Shown one piece after another: positions 8,324-17,589 of a stretch of 64,000 nt of DNA. The DNA lies in contig NZ_AXAZ01000017.1 of the NCBI RefSeq assembly GCF_000473065.1, forward strand, positions 1-64,000. The letters are read 5' to 3'. The position numbers and the translations under genes are program-made. The notes beneath the pieces are model-generated. The model made no database searches. It was given only the letters and a program-made list of their open reading frames with translations, and had not been told where the DNA came from. Source of the stretch: Bradyrhizobium sp. WSM1743 (GTDB taxonomy: Bacteria > Pseudomonadota > Alphaproteobacteria > Rhizobiales > Xanthobacteraceae). Every line of letters begins with the position of its first letter. The stretch's first letter is position 1.

Positions 8324-9088
8324 ATGACGCAGCCTGCAAAGGTCACAGAACCCTCGATGGAGGAGATTCTGGCCTCGATCCGGCGCATCATTGCCGACGA
8401 TGAGGCAAAGCCGCCGCCGGCCGAGGCCGCCAAGCCCGAGAAGGCTGCGGCGCCCGCCGCGTCGCCGAAGCCGATGAACGACATTCCGCCATCCAAGGTC
8501 GCACCGCCCAAACCAGCCGCCGAGAAGCCCGCGTCACCTCCGGCTGCGAAGCCGGCTCCTGCTCCGGCACCGCCGCCACCCGCGCCTGCGGCGGACGCGT
8601 CCAACAGCCAGGACGATATCGACGCGCTGCTGGCGGGGTTAGACGCGGCCACGCCTTCGCCCGAGGCCCGCGCTCCCGAGCCAGAGCCAGAGCCCGACGT
8701 GCTCGAACTGACGGACGAGATGGCGGTGGATCCGACACCACCTCCGCCGCCGCCGAGCTTCCGCAAGGTCGAGCCGCGCGACGATCTGGAATTCACCGAA
8801 TCGCCGCCACCACGTCCTACGTCGCACCCCTACGCGCCGGTAGACTTTGACGCCCCGCCGTTGCCGCCGCAGCAGCCGATCCTCGCGCAATCGACGGTCT
8901 CCGCAGTCGAATCCGCCTTCAACTCCCTGGCCCATACGGTGCTCAGCAGCAATGCACGGACGTTGGAGGACCTGGTCAAGGAGATGCTGCGGCCGATGCT
9001 GAAGTCCTGGCTCGACGACAACCTGCCGGGCCTCGTTGAACGCATCGTGAAGGCCGAAATCGAGCGGGTCTCGCGCGGCGGCCGTTAA
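8324..9088 (+). CDS. popZ: PopZ-like polar organizing protein (DUF2497)
   Basis: Start ATG 8324 gives 254 residues. The N-terminal helix PSMEEILASIRRIIADDE is the PopZ signature. A long Pro/Ala/Glu linker follows (about residues 25-175). A C-terminal oligomerisation region (ESAFNSLAHTVLSSN, then EDLVKEMLRPMLKSWLDDNL) completes the Caulobacter PopZ layout, with a longer linker than the 177-residue Caulobacter protein. PopZ assembles a cell-pole matrix that anchors ParB and chromosome origins. Adjacency to valS is typical for the order. The GTG at 8312 is an alternative start. Confidence 0.88.
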   Translation: MTQPAKVTEPSMEEILASIRRIIADDEAKPPPAEAAKPEKAAAPAASPKPMNDIPPSKVAPPKPAAEKPASPPAAKPAPAPAPPPPAPAADASNSQDDIDALLAGLDAATPSPEARAPEPEPEPDVLELTDEMAVDPTPPPPPPSFRKVEPRDDLEFTESPPPRPTSHPYAPVDFDAPPLPPQQPILAQSTVSAVESAFNSLAHTVLSSNARTLEDLVKEMLRPMLKSWLDDNLPGLVERIVKAEIERVSRGGR

Positions 9089-9213
9089 GAAGGGCCGTAC
9101 GGCCCCGATAAAGCCCTGCTCCTGCGTCGTATTCGGCCTGCGACCCAGGCCGGAGTGCCTGTCGTTGAGCTTCCCGTTGACTTGGACCGCGCGCGCGGCT
9201 TTCTAGCACCCCC

Positions 9214-12090
9214 ATGATCGAGAAAAATTACCAGCCCGCCGATATCGAAACCCGCATGTCCGTCGTGTGGGAGGACAGCCTTGCCTTCAAGGCCGGCCGT
9301 CCCGACCGTCGCGACGCGGTGCCGTTCACCATCGTGATCCCGCCGCCGAACGTGACGGGCTCGCTGCACATGGGTCACGCCCTCAACAATACCCTGCAGG
9401 ACATTCTCTGCCGGTTCGAGCGCATGCGTGGCCGCGACGTGCTGTGGCAGCCCGGCACCGACCATGCCGGCATCGCTACTCAGATGGTGGTCGAGCGGCA
9501 GCTGATGGAGCGCCAGCAGCCAGGTCGCCGCGAAATGGGCCGCGAGAAGTTTCTCGAGCGGGTCTGGCAGTGGAAGGCCGAGAGCGGCGACACCATCATC
9601 AACCAGCTCAAGCGCCTCGGTGCCTCCTGCGACTGGTCGCGCGAGCGCTTTACCATGGACGAGGGCCTGTCGAAGGCCGTCGTCAGGGTGTTCGTCGAGC
9701 TGCACCGCGAGGGCCTGATCTATAAGGACAAGCGGCTGGTGAATTGGGACACCAAGCTCCTGACCGCGATCTCCGATCTCGAAGTGCAGCAGACCGAGGT
9801 CAAGGGCAGCCTCTGGTATCTGCGCTATCCGGTCGAGGGCAAGACCTTCAGCCCCGAGGATCCCTCGAGCTTCATCGTCGTCGCCACCACGCGCCCCGAA
9901 ACCATGCTCGGCGATACCGGCGTGGCCGTGCATCCCGAGGATGAGCGCTATCAGAAGCTGATCGGCAAGAACGTCGTCCTGCCGCTGGTCGGCCGCAAGA
10001 TCCAGATCGTCGCCGACGACTATTCCGATCCGGAGAAGGGCTCGGGCGCGGTGAAGGTGACGCCGGCGCACGACTTCAACGACTTCGAGGTCGGCAACCG
10101 TCACGGGCTGCGCCGGATCAGCGTGCTCGATAGGGAGGGTTGTCTCGATCTCCTCGGCAACGAGGACTATCTGCGCGACCTCCCCGAAGGCGCCGCGCAA
10201 TTCGCCGAGGAGTTCCACAAGGTCGACCGTTTCGTGGCGCGCAAGCGCATCGTCGAGCGATTGGAATCGTTCGGCTTCGTCGAGCGGATCGAGCCGCACA
10301 CGCACACGGTGCCGCATGGTGACCGTTCCGGCACGGTGATCGAGCCGTATCTGACCGACCAGTGGTATGTCGACGCCAAGACGCTGGCTAAGCCAGCGAT
10401 CGCGGCGGTGCGTTCGGGCGAAACGACATTCGTGCCGAAGAACTGGGAAAAGACCTATTTCGACTGGATGGAGAACATCCAGCCCTGGTGCATCTCGCGC
10501 CAGCTCTGGTGGGGTCATCAGATCCCGGCCTGGTACGGTCCTGACGGCAAGGTATTCGTCGCCGAGACCGAGGAGGAGGCCGTCAGCCACGCGCTCGGCT
10601 ATTACGTCGAGCAGGAGGTCATCACGGTCGAGCAGGGCCGCGAGATGGCGCTCGACCGCAACAAGCGCGAAGGCTTCATCACCCGCGACGAGGACGTGCT
10701 CGATACCTGGTTCTCGTCGGCGCTGTGGCCGTTCTCGACGCTCGGCTGGCCCGACGATACGCCCGAGGTGCAGCGCTACTATCCGACCAATGCGCTGGTG
10801 ACCGGCTTCGACATCATCTTCTTCTGGGTCGCCCGCATGATGATGATGGGCCTGCACTTCATGAAAGAGGTGCCGTTCTCGACCGTCTACATCCACGCCC
10901 TCGTCCGCGACGAGAAAGGCGCCAAGATGTCGAAGTCGAAGGGCAACGTCATTGATCCCTTGCATCTGATCGACGAATACGGGGCGGACGCGCTGCGCTT
11001 CACGCTGGCCGCGATGGCGGCGCAGGGCCGCGACATCAAGCTCGCCACCAGCCGCGTCGAGGGCTATCGCAACTTTGCGACAAAGCTCTGGAACGCGTGT
11101 CGCTTCGCCGAGATGAACCATTGCGCCGTGCCTGAAGGATTCGAGCCGGCGAACGCGAAGGAGACACTGAACCGCTGGATCGCGCATGAAAGCGCGCACA
11201 CCACGCGTGAGGTGACCGAGGCAATCGAAGCCTATCGCTTCAACGATGCTGCAGGCAGCATCTATCGCTTCGTCTGGAACGTCTATTGCGACTGGTATGT
11301 CGAGCTCGCAAAGCCGGTGCTGCTCGGCCCAGACAGCCCTGCCAAGGACGAGACCCGCGCCATGGTGGCCTGGGCGCGCGACGAGATCCTCAAGCTGCTG
11401 CACCCCTTCATGCCCTTCATCACCGAGGAGCTGTGGGAAGTGACGGCCAAGCGCGACGGCCTGCTCGCATTGGCGCCGTGGCCGCTGAAGCCGACTCAGC
11501 CTTCGCCGGAGCAACTCGCGATGCTCGCCGCAGCCGCCGGGCCGGCTGATCCCCTGATCTCGCCGGCGCTGGTCATGCCGATCTTCGACCATGCCGATTT
11601 CACTGATCCCAAGGCAGAAGCCGAGATCGGCTGGGTGATCGACCTCATCACCCAGATCCGCTCGGTGCGCGCCGAGATGAACATCTCGCCGGCGACGCTG
11701 ACGGCGCTGGTGCTGGCGGGCGCCTCGGCCGAGACCAGGGAGCGCGCGCCGCGCTGGACCGATGTCATCAAGCGCATGGCGCGGCTGTCGGATATCTCCT
11801 TCGCCGACCGCGCGCCTGACGGTGCGGTTCAGCTGCTGGTGCGCGGCGAGGTGGCTGCGCTGCCGCTCAAGGGTGTGATCGACGTCGCCGCCGAGCGCAC
11901 GCGCCTCGACAAGGAGATCGGCAAGGCCGACGCCGACATCAAGCGCGCCGAATCCAAGCTCGCGAACGAGAAGTTCGTCGCCAACGCGGCCGAGGAGGTC
12001 GTCGAGGAGGAGCGCGAAAAGCGCGAAGCCGCGCTGGCGCGCAAGGCCAAGCTGCTCGAGGCGCTCGAGCGGCTGAAGCAGGCGTCGTGA
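9214..12090 (+). CDS. valS: Valyl-tRNA synthetase
   Basis: A 958-residue class I aminoacyl-tRNA synthetase. The HIGH motif appears as HMGH (residues 52-55, within PPNVTGSLHMGHALN) and the KMSKS motif is at residues 571-575. The editing domain with TTRPETMLGDTGVAVHP lies between them, and a C-terminal coiled coil (about 890-955) rich in Lys/Glu is typical of ValRS. It charges tRNA-Val in the cytosol. Length matches the family. It follows popZ by 125 bp and ends in a convergent junction containing a palindromic repeat. Confidence 0.98.
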   Translation: MIEKNYQPADIETRMSVVWEDSLAFKAGRPDRRDAVPFTIVIPPPNVTGSLHMGHALNNTLQDILCRFERMRGRDVLWQPGTDHAGIATQMVVERQLMERQQPGRREMGREKFLERVWQWKAESGDTIINQLKRLGASCDWSRERFTMDEGLSKAVVRVFVELHREGLIYKDKRLVNWDTKLLTAISDLEVQQTEVKGSLWYLRYPVEGKTFSPEDPSSFIVVATTRPETMLGDTGVAVHPEDERYQKLIGKNVVLPLVGRKIQIVADDYSDPEKGSGAVKVTPAHDFNDFEVGNRHGLRRISVLDREGCLDLLGNEDYLRDLPEGAAQFAEEFHKVDRFVARKRIVERLESFGFVERIEPHTHTVPHGDRSGTVIEPYLTDQWYVDAKTLAKPAIAAVRSGETTFVPKNWEKTYFDWMENIQPWCISRQLWWGHQIPAWYGPDGKVFVAETEEEAVSHALGYYVEQEVITVEQGREMALDRNKREGFITRDEDVLDTWFSSALWPFSTLGWPDDTPEVQRYYPTNALVTGFDIIFFWVARMMMMGLHFMKEVPFSTVYIHALVRDEKGAKMSKSKGNVIDPLHLIDEYGADALRFTLAAMAAQGRDIKLATSRVEGYRNFATKLWNACRFAEMNHCAVPEGFEPANAKETLNRWIAHESAHTTREVTEAIEAYRFNDAAGSIYRFVWNVYCDWYVELAKPVLLGPDSPAKDETRAMVAWARDEILKLLHPFMPFITEELWEVTAKRDGLLALAPWPLKPTQPSPEQLAMLAAAAGPADPLISPALVMPIFDHADFTDPKAEAEIGWVIDLITQIRSVRAEMNISPATLTALVLAGASAETRERAPRWTDVIKRMARLSDISFADRAPDGAVQLLVRGEVAALPLKGVIDVAAERTRLDKEIGKADADIKRAESKLANEKFVANAAEEVVEEEREKREAALARKAKLLEALERLKQAS

Positions 12091-12097
12091 TCTCGTT

Positions 12098-12198
12098 GTC
12101 ATTCCGGGATGGTCCGAAGGACCCGACCCGGAATCTCGAGATTCTCCGGTGCGCAATTGCGCACCGTAGTTCGGCTCTTCGAGCCGCCCCGGAATGAC
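12098..12198. repeat. Palindromic repeat between convergent valS and the glycosylase gene
   Basis: The ends are complementary: GTCATTCCGGG at the left pairs with CCCCGGAATGAC at the right, and an inner dyad GGTGCGCAATTGCGCACC-type sequence sits near the centre. It fills nearly the whole 110-bp gap between two convergent genes, so it could end transcription in both directions. It belongs to the same class of dispersed GC-rich palindromes as the other repeats in the window. Confidence 0.8.
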
Positions 12199-12200
12199 CA

Positions 12201-12803
12201 TTAGCGAGGAAACGGCTTGCTCAAATACTTCGAGCCCTTGACGCCATAGCGCCAGGGCAGCTCGGCCGCCTTGGTGATGCCGATGCGGATGCCGGCTGAG
12301 ATCTCCACATCCTCCGTCCGCGCATGCAGCGCGATCGGCGGGCGGTCCAGCGGCAGCGCGTTGTGCGCGATAGTGATACCAAGCGCCTCGGTCAGCTTGC
12401 CCGGGCCCGAGCATAGTGTGTGCACGTCCTGCAGATGCCGGCGTCGGCGCATCGCAGCCAAGCCATGCGTCGGCTCCAGCGCGCGGATCAGCACGGCGCT
12501 GGCCGAGCCTTCCTCCTCGCAGACGAAGTTCACGCACCAGTGGATGCCGTAGGAGCGATACACATAAGCAAAGCCAGGCGGGCCGAACATCACCTGGTTC
12601 CGCGGCGTCGGCCCGCGATAGGAGTGTGCGGCCGGGTCGGTATGGTGATAGGCCTCGACCTCGACGATGATCCCGCCGACGCCCTCGACGAGCATGGTGG
12701 CGCCGATCAGGTCGGGCGCGACCTCGTGGACGCTGCGTCCGAAAAAGGTCCGCTTCAGCTGCTTGCCAAGCCGTGGGGATGAGGTCTTTGAGATTGGAGC
12801 CAT
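12201..12803 (-). CDS. 3-methyladenine DNA glycosylase (AAG/MPG family)
   Basis: A 200-residue protein with the AAG fold: [18 protein letters not shown] at the start, [20 protein letters not shown] (catalytic Glu and substrate-pocket Tyr/His region, about residues 44-63), [19 protein letters not shown] and the conserved [14 protein letters not shown]. It excises alkylated purines to start base excision repair. Length fits bacterial MPG proteins. It is convergent with valS and divergent from lipA, so it is probably transcribed alone. Confidence 0.92.
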   Translation of the reverse strand: MAPISKTSSPRLGKQLKRTFFGRSVHEVAPDLIGATMLVEGVGGIIVEVEAYHHTDPAAHSYRGPTPRNQVMFGPPGFAYVYRSYGIHWCVNFVCEEEGSASAVLIRALEPTHGLAAMRRRRHLQDVHTLCSGPGKLTEALGITIAHNALPLDRPPIALHARTEDVEISAGIRIGITKAAELPWRYGVKGSKYLSKPFPR

Positions 12804-12933
12804 TCGAGGAGAGAATCGCCTGAGAACGGAGCAGGATATTGCCCATATCTGCCATGTTCCCTGAAGCGGTGCGAGCCGGGTTGCGATGCTTGCCCAGACC
12901 GACTAGGTAGGACCTGAACAGACCGGACACCCC

Positions 12934-13890
12934 ATGGTCGTTATTGTCGATACCATCTCGAATCCGCTGCGCCCGCGCCACCCCGAAAAGGTGAACCGGC
13001 CTGACTCCGCTTCGCCGCCGAAGCCGGACTGGATCCGCGTGCGCGCGCCGAATACCCGCGGCTATGCCGACACCCGCAACATCGTAAGGTCCAACGGTCT
13101 GCACACGGTGTGCGAGGAGGCGGGCTGCCCGAATATCGGCGAGTGCTGGGACAAGAAGCACGCGACCTTCATGATCATGGGTGACACCTGCACCCGGGCC
13201 TGCGCCTTCTGCAACGTCAAGACCGGACTGCCGAATGCGCTGGATGCGGGCGAGCCGCAGCACGTCGCCGAGGCGACCGCCAAGCTGGGCCTTGCCCACG
13301 TCGTCATCACCTCCGTCGACCGCGACGACCTCACTGACGGAGGTGCCGAGCATTTCGCAGAGACGATCCGCGCGATCCGGGCCGCGTGCCCTTCGACCAC
13401 GATCGAGATCCTGACGCCGGACTTCCTGCGCAAGGAGGGCGCGCTTGAAGTCGTCGTCGCGGCGAAGCCGGACGTATTCAACCACAATCTCGAGACCGTG
13501 CCGTCGCGCTATCTCACGGTACGGCCCGGCGCGCGCTACTTCCACTCGATCCGGCTGTTGCAGCGGGTCAAGGAGCTCGATCCCACCATCTTCACCAAGT
13601 CCGGCATCATGGTCGGGCTCGGCGAGGAGCGCCACGAGGTGCAGCAGGTGATGGACGATCTGCGCTCGGCCGACGTCGACTTCCTGACCATCGGCCAATA
13701 TCTGCAGCCGACCCGCAAGCATCACGCGGTGATGCGCTACGTGCCGCCCGACGAGTTCTCGTCCTATGAAAAGATCGCCTACACCAAGGGATTCCTGATG
13801 GTGTCGGCGAGCCCGCTCACCCGCTCGTCGCATCATGCCGGCGAGGATTTCGCGAGACTGAAGGCTGCGCGGGCAGCTCACGCCCGCTGA
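12934..13890 (+). CDS. lipA: Lipoyl synthase
   Basis: A 318-residue radical SAM enzyme. The auxiliary cluster motif [13 protein letters not shown] (C-x4-C-x5-C, about residues 61-73) and the radical SAM motif [10 protein letters not shown] (C-x3-C-x2-C, about 88-97) are both intact, and the C-terminal [10 protein letters not shown] carries the conserved serine ligand. It inserts two sulfur atoms into protein-bound octanoyl groups to make lipoate for 2-oxoacid dehydrogenases. The Coq10-like gene starts 6 bp after its stop, suggesting one operon. Confidence 0.98.
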   Translation: MVVIVDTISNPLRPRHPEKVNRPDSASPPKPDWIRVRAPNTRGYADTRNIVRSNGLHTVCEEAGCPNIGECWDKKHATFMIMGDTCTRACAFCNVKTGLPNALDAGEPQHVAEATAKLGLAHVVITSVDRDDLTDGGAEHFAETIRAIRAACPSTTIEILTPDFLRKEGALEVVVAAKPDVFNHNLETVPSRYLTVRPGARYFHSIRLLQRVKELDPTIFTKSGIMVGLGEERHEVQQVMDDLRSADVDFLTIGQYLQPTRKHHAVMRYVPPDEFSSYEKIAYTKGFLMVSASPLTRSSHHAGEDFARLKAARAAHAR

Positions 13891-13896
13891 CGTATC

Positions 13897-14379
13897 ATGC
13901 ATCGAGTTTCGAGCAAGCACCGCGTCAACCACAGCGCGTCCGAGATGTTCGACCTGGTCGCCGATGTCGAGCGCTACCCGGAATTCGTACCGCTGTGCAG
14001 CGCGCTGAAGGTGCGTCAGCGCATGGCAAAGCCCGACGGCACTGAGGTGCTGATCGCCGACATGACGGTGTCGTTCAAGCTGGTCAAGGAGTCCTTCACC
14101 AGCCGGGTGACGCTCGACCGCGCCAATCTGAAAATCCTGGTCGAATATCTGCAAGGCCCTTTCAGCAATCTGGAAAACCGCTGGACGTTCGAGCCCAAGG
14201 GCCAGCAAGACGGCAAAGACGTCTGCGACGTCGGCTTCTTCCTCGCCTACGAATTCAAGAGCCGCATGCTGGCGATGCTGATGGGCTCGATGTTCGACGC
14301 TGCATTCGCGCGGTTTTCCACCGCTTTCGAGAAGCGGGCGGATGCGATCTACGGGCGGCCGAAGCTGGCGCCGACATAG
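13897..14379 (+). CDS. Coq10/RatA-type START-domain protein
   Basis: A 160-residue START/polyketide-cyclase-like protein of the Coq10/RatA family, recognised by VNHSASEMFDLVADVERYPEFVPLC at the N-terminus and FSNLENRWTFEP in the middle. Members bind ubiquinone or hydrophobic ligands in respiratory membranes; E. coli RatA was described as a ribosome-association toxin, but in alphaproteobacteria next to lipA a ubiquinone-binding role is more likely. Only 6 bp separate it from lipA. Family confident, function inferred. Confidence 0.88.
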   Translation: MHRVSSKHRVNHSASEMFDLVADVERYPEFVPLCSALKVRQRMAKPDGTEVLIADMTVSFKLVKESFTSRVTLDRANLKILVEYLQGPFSNLENRWTFEPKGQQDGKDVCDVGFFLAYEFKSRMLAMLMGSMFDAAFARFSTAFEKRADAIYGRPKLAPT

Positions 14380-14408
14380 CTGTTGCGGCCGGGCACGCTC
14401 TCTCCGCC

Positions 14409-14494
14409 GTCATCGCGAGGAGCCCTTGCGACGAAGCAATCCAGAATCCCTCTGCGGAAAGAGTCTGGATTTGCTTCGCTGCGTTCGCAATGAC
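14409..14494. repeat. Intergenic palindromic repeat, family A (diverged copy)
   Basis: The left arm begins GTCATCGCGAGGAG and contains CGAAGCAATCCAGA. The right arm is TCTGGATTTGCTTCGCTGCG ending CGCAATGAC. The arms pair imperfectly, with the outer left arm diverged relative to the copy at 396-473. It lies between the Coq10-like gene and the MscS gene, both on the + strand. Confidence 0.8.
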
Positions 14495-14613
14495 GATGGA
14501 GAGGCCGGCGCGCCCTCTCAATCCGCCGTCGTACCGTGTTCCCCATCAAACATCTACCGGGATCATTTCGCATCGGGGCGCGTTCTTAACCGGTCGTCCG
14601 GGTCGGAGCCGCC

Positions 14614-15390
14614 ATGACCATCAATTTCGACACGTTGATAGCATCGCTCGTCCTGTACGGACTGAACGCGATTTACGCAATCCTGCTGCTTGCGGCCGGC
14701 TGGTATCTGTCTGGCGCGACGCAGCGTTTCGTCACGCGTGTCTTTACCGTCACGCACCGCGTCGATCCGCTGGTGACGTTGTTCGTGAGCAGCCTCGCTC
14801 GCTACGGCGTCCTGGCTGTGGTCGGCATCGCTGTGCTGCAGCTGTTCGGCATCCAGACCGCGAGCCTCGTCGCCGTGCTGGGCGCGACATCACTCGCGAT
14901 CGGCCTCGCGCTCCAAGGCACGCTCTCCAATCTCGCCGCCGGCGTGATGCTGCTGCTGTTCCGGCCGTTTCACATCGGCGACGACGTGGAGGTCGCCGGC
15001 AAGGCGGGCAAGGTGAGGTCGCTGTCGCTGTTCATGACCGAGCTGGTCGCGCCCGACAACACGCAGATCCTGCTGCCGAACGGACAGGTGTGGGGTGCCG
15101 CGATCGTCAATCACAGCGCCTATCCCGGCACGGGTGAGGTCAAGGTGGCGTTTCCGGTCCCGGCAGGCGCCGCCAATACGCTGGCCGATCGGATCCTGAA
15201 GGAATTGCGCAACGACTCCCGCATCGACGATCAGGCGCAACCTGCCGTCTCCGTCACCAAGGTCCTCGATGTCGCCAATCCCGCGGCGCCGATCCTGGAA
15301 TTGACGGTCAGCGCGAAAGCAAAGCCGTCCGAAGCCGATGCGGTCAAGCAGTGCGTGCTGGATCACGCGAGCGCGTTGCTGGCGGCCTGA
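14614..15390 (+). CDS. Small mechanosensitive channel, MscS family
   Basis: A 258-residue MscS-type channel with three predicted transmembrane helices. The third is the Gly/Ala-rich pore helix (LGATSLAIGLALQGTLSNLA, about residues 89-108), followed by the beta domain with FRPFHIGDDVEVAG and LLPNGQVWGAAIVNHS. It opens under membrane tension during osmotic downshock. Length is near E. coli MscS (286). It is downstream of a palindromic repeat and ends 12 bp before a hydrolase remnant on the other strand. Confidence 0.93.
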   Translation: MTINFDTLIASLVLYGLNAIYAILLLAAGWYLSGATQRFVTRVFTVTHRVDPLVTLFVSSLARYGVLAVVGIAVLQLFGIQTASLVAVLGATSLAIGLALQGTLSNLAAGVMLLLFRPFHIGDDVEVAGKAGKVRSLSLFMTELVAPDNTQILLPNGQVWGAAIVNHSAYPGTGEVKVAFPVPAGAANTLADRILKELRNDSRIDDQAQPAVSVTKVLDVANPAAPILELTVSAKAKPSEADAVKQCVLDHASALLAA

Positions 15391-15402
15391 AGCGCCGGAA
15401 TC

Positions 15403-15663
15403 TCAGCTTCGCGGCAGCGCTCGGCCGATTGCGGCATCGAGGCCTGCAGGATTGTCGACGGCGATTCCGTGTCCGGCGTTCGAGACCACGGCAACGTTGA
15501 CGCCTTGTTGCGGCAGCAGCTTCGCGTCGGGACTGTCCGCCAGAGACAGCTCGCCGAAGATCACTGTTCGCGCCTTGTCGCGGATGTCCGGACTCATCCC
15601 CGCGGCGAACGTGGCGGCCGGCGCTTCACCACGTGCCGGCGCGGCGAGCGGGTCACGCGCGGG
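15403..15663 (-). pseudogene. C-terminal remnant of an alpha/beta hydrolase
   Basis: Read on the minus strand, this frame ends with VAVVSNAGHGIAVDNPAGL, the catalytic-His and C-terminal region of alpha/beta hydrolases, and has RDPLAAPARGEAPA and ARTVIFGELSLADS before it. No start, nucleophile elbow or N-terminal half is present; upstream the frame loses similarity and lies out of frame over the 3' end of pncC. ATG 15597 could start a 64-residue peptide, but I read the segment as a decayed gene tail. Confidence 0.6.
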
Positions 15664-16202
15664 CGCAGGCGACTTGCGGCGGCACGTTGCGGCTTGGCCA
15701 CGACTTGCGGACCGCGGGCGAGATCCATCAGCATGCGCAGCGCCTCGACCACCGAGCGGGCGCGAACTGCGCTGCGGCCGATTGCGCCGAAGCGGTGCTC
15801 GCGATGGATGATGCGGCCGTCGCGCGCCGCGGCGGCAAAGTGCACGAGACCGACCGGCTTGCCGGGCGTGGCGCCGCCGGGGCCGGCGATGCCGGTGATG
15901 GCGACGGCGAGATCGACATCCGCGCGCTCCAGCGCGCCGATCGCCATCGCGGTTGCGGTCTCCCTGCTGACGGCGCCGAAATTCGTCAGCGTGCTCGCTT
16001 CGACGCCAAGCATCGCGCGCTTGGCATCGTTGGAATAGGTGACGAAGCCGCGATCGATGACGTCAGAGGAGCCGGGGATGTCGGTCAGTGCGCCGGCGAC
16101 GAGGCCACCGGTGCAGGATTCAGCGGTCGCGATCGTCAGCTTGCGCATCCGGCACAAATCCAGCAACGAGCGGGAGAGGGCGCGTGCGTCGCTGCCGCCC
16201 AT
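15594..16202 (-). CDS. pncC: CinA C-terminal-type nicotinamide-nucleotide amidase
   Basis: A 202-residue PncC/CinA C-terminal domain protein: TIATAESCTGGLVAGALTDI (catalytic Ser and glycine loop near residue 27), VTYSNDAKRAMLGV, and AVITGIAGPGGATPGKPVGLV. It hydrolyses NMN to nicotinate mononucleotide in pyridine nucleotide salvage. The last 40 residues or so are Arg/Pro-rich, unlike the family, and overlap out of frame with the hydrolase remnant, so the natural C-terminus may have been lost and extended. It follows ispDF by 3 bp, an arrangement common in this order. Confidence 0.9.
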   Translation of the reverse strand: MGGSDARALSRSLLDLCRMRKLTIATAESCTGGLVAGALTDIPGSSDVIDRGFVTYSNDAKRAMLGVEASTLTNFGAVSRETATAMAIGALERADVDLAVAITGIAGPGGATPGKPVGLVHFAAAARDGRIIHREHRFGAIGRSAVRARSVVEALRMLMDLARGPQVVAKPQRAAASRLRPRVTRSPRRHVVKRRPPRSPRG

Positions 16203-16205
16203 GGC

Positions 16206-17396
16206 CTAGATGCTCCAGGGCAGGCGGACGGTGGCGCTCGCGGTGGCCGCGATGCCTTCCTCACGGCCGGTGAAGCCGAGCCGCTCGCTGGTGGTCGCCT
16301 TCACCGCGACGCGGGAGATGTCGACGCCGGATATCTCGGCGATGCGCGCGCGCATGGTGTCGCGCAACGGGCCGATCTTCGGCCGTTCGCAGATCAGCGT
16401 CACCTCGAGATTGGCGACGCGGCCGCCGCGCTGCGTCACACGCTCGATGGCATATTTCAGGAACTGGTCGGACGAGGCACCCTTCCACTTGGCATCGCTC
16501 GGCGGGAAGTGCGAGCCGATGTCGCCGTCGGCGAGCGCGCCGAGGATGGCGTCGACCAGTGCATGCAGGCCGACATCGCCGTCGGAATGAGCCAGGAAAC
16601 CCTTGCTGTGCGGCACGCGCACGCCGCAGATCATGACATGGTCGCCTTCGCCGAAGGCATGCACGTCGTAGCCGGTTCCGGTCCTGATGTCGCCGAGCTG
16701 GGCGGCCAGGCGCGCTTCCTCGCGCACGAAATCCTCGGGAGTGGTGAGCTTCATATTGGCAACATCGCCTTCAAAGGTTGCAACCGTCAATCCCGCCCAT
16801 TCGGCAATCGCGGCATCGTCGGTGAAATCCGAGCGTCCGTCCTTTGCCGCGCGACGATGCGCCTCGAGGATGACGTCGAAACGAAACGATTGCGGCGTCT
16901 GTGCGATTCGCAGGCGCGCGCGGTCCGGCGTGTCCTCGACGTTGCCGCTCTCGCCGGTGACCTTGATGGTATCGGTGACTTGAACGGTGGGGATCGCAGC
17001 ACCAGTGCGGCTCGCCGCCTCGATCGCGCGGGAGATCACGCCTTCAGAGACGAAGGGGCGCGCGGCGTCGTGGATCAGCACGATGTCCGGCTTGTGCTTC
17101 GCCAGCGCTTCGAGGCCGGCGAGCACCGAGGCCTGCCGGGTCGCGCCGCCACTGGTCGGCGGCTCGTGCTTGAGCCCTGCGATCGCTGCGGTGAACACGG
17201 CGCTGTCGTCGGGGTTCACCACCGGCTGCACCGCGAACACATCAGCGTGGCGGCTGAAGGCTTCCATGGCGCGGTAGATCACAGGCACGCCGCCGATCTC
17301 GCGATATTGCTTCGGCCCGCCCGCGCCGGCGCGCAGGCCGCGTCCGGCCGCCACGAGGACGACAGCGGTGCGTTGTGATTTCGCCATAGGACTCAA
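16206..17396 (-). CDS. ispDF: Bifunctional IspD/IspF enzyme of the MEP isoprenoid pathway
   Basis: A 396-residue fusion. Residues 1-230 are the IspD cytidylyltransferase ([20 protein letters not shown] nucleotide loop, [12 protein letters not shown]). Residues about 238-396 are IspF ([15 protein letters not shown] metal-binding motif, [20 protein letters not shown], and the [17 protein letters not shown] end). It makes CDP-ME and then the cyclic MEcPP. The fusion is characteristic of alphaproteobacteria. It probably forms an operon with pncC and diverges from dusB across a 193-bp region. Confidence 0.97.
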   Translation of the reverse strand: MSPMAKSQRTAVVLVAAGRGLRAGAGGPKQYREIGGVPVIYRAMEAFSRHADVFAVQPVVNPDDSAVFTAAIAGLKHEPPTSGGATRQASVLAGLEALAKHKPDIVLIHDAARPFVSEGVISRAIEAASRTGAAIPTVQVTDTIKVTGESGNVEDTPDRARLRIAQTPQSFRFDVILEAHRRAAKDGRSDFTDDAAIAEWAGLTVATFEGDVANMKLTTPEDFVREEARLAAQLGDIRTGTGYDVHAFGEGDHVMICGVRVPHSKGFLAHSDGDVGLHALVDAILGALADGDIGSHFPPSDAKWKGASSDQFLKYAIERVTQRGGRVANLEVTLICERPKIGPLRDTMRARIAEISGVDISRVAVKATTSERLGFTGREEGIAATASATVRLPWSI

Positions 17397-17561
17397 ATAC
17401 TCAGTTGCTAATGAAAGAGCAGGGGGTGATTTGCCGGCATGCCTCTAGCACGGCAGGCCCGCAAAAAAAGGGGGTTTCCCCGGATTGTGGGAAACAGCAT
17501 TTTGCTGCACTGCACTTGAAAGATTTGCAGAACTGTCTAAACTGTAGGCATGACGCTTGAC

Positions 17562-17578
17562 TGCACAAGAATTGTGCG
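17562..17578 (+). promoter_or_regulatory. Possible NtrC-like dyad upstream of dusB-ntrBC
   Basis: TGCAC, a 7-bp spacer and GTGCG form a dyad ending 11 bp before the dusB start. It resembles the NtrC site TGCACC-N5-GGTGCA but the half-sites are one base pair closer than the consensus. Autoregulation of this operon by NtrC is a known theme, so the site is plausible but unproven. Confidence 0.25.
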
Positions 17579-17589
17579 CAAGATAGATC

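Noticed and set aside
9085..14208. A 1707-residue open frame on the minus strand across valS, the glycosylase gene and lipA
   Set aside because: It is the antisense shadow of strongly conserved genes in GC-rich DNA, with Arg/His/Asp-rich low-complexity sequence and no domain of its own.
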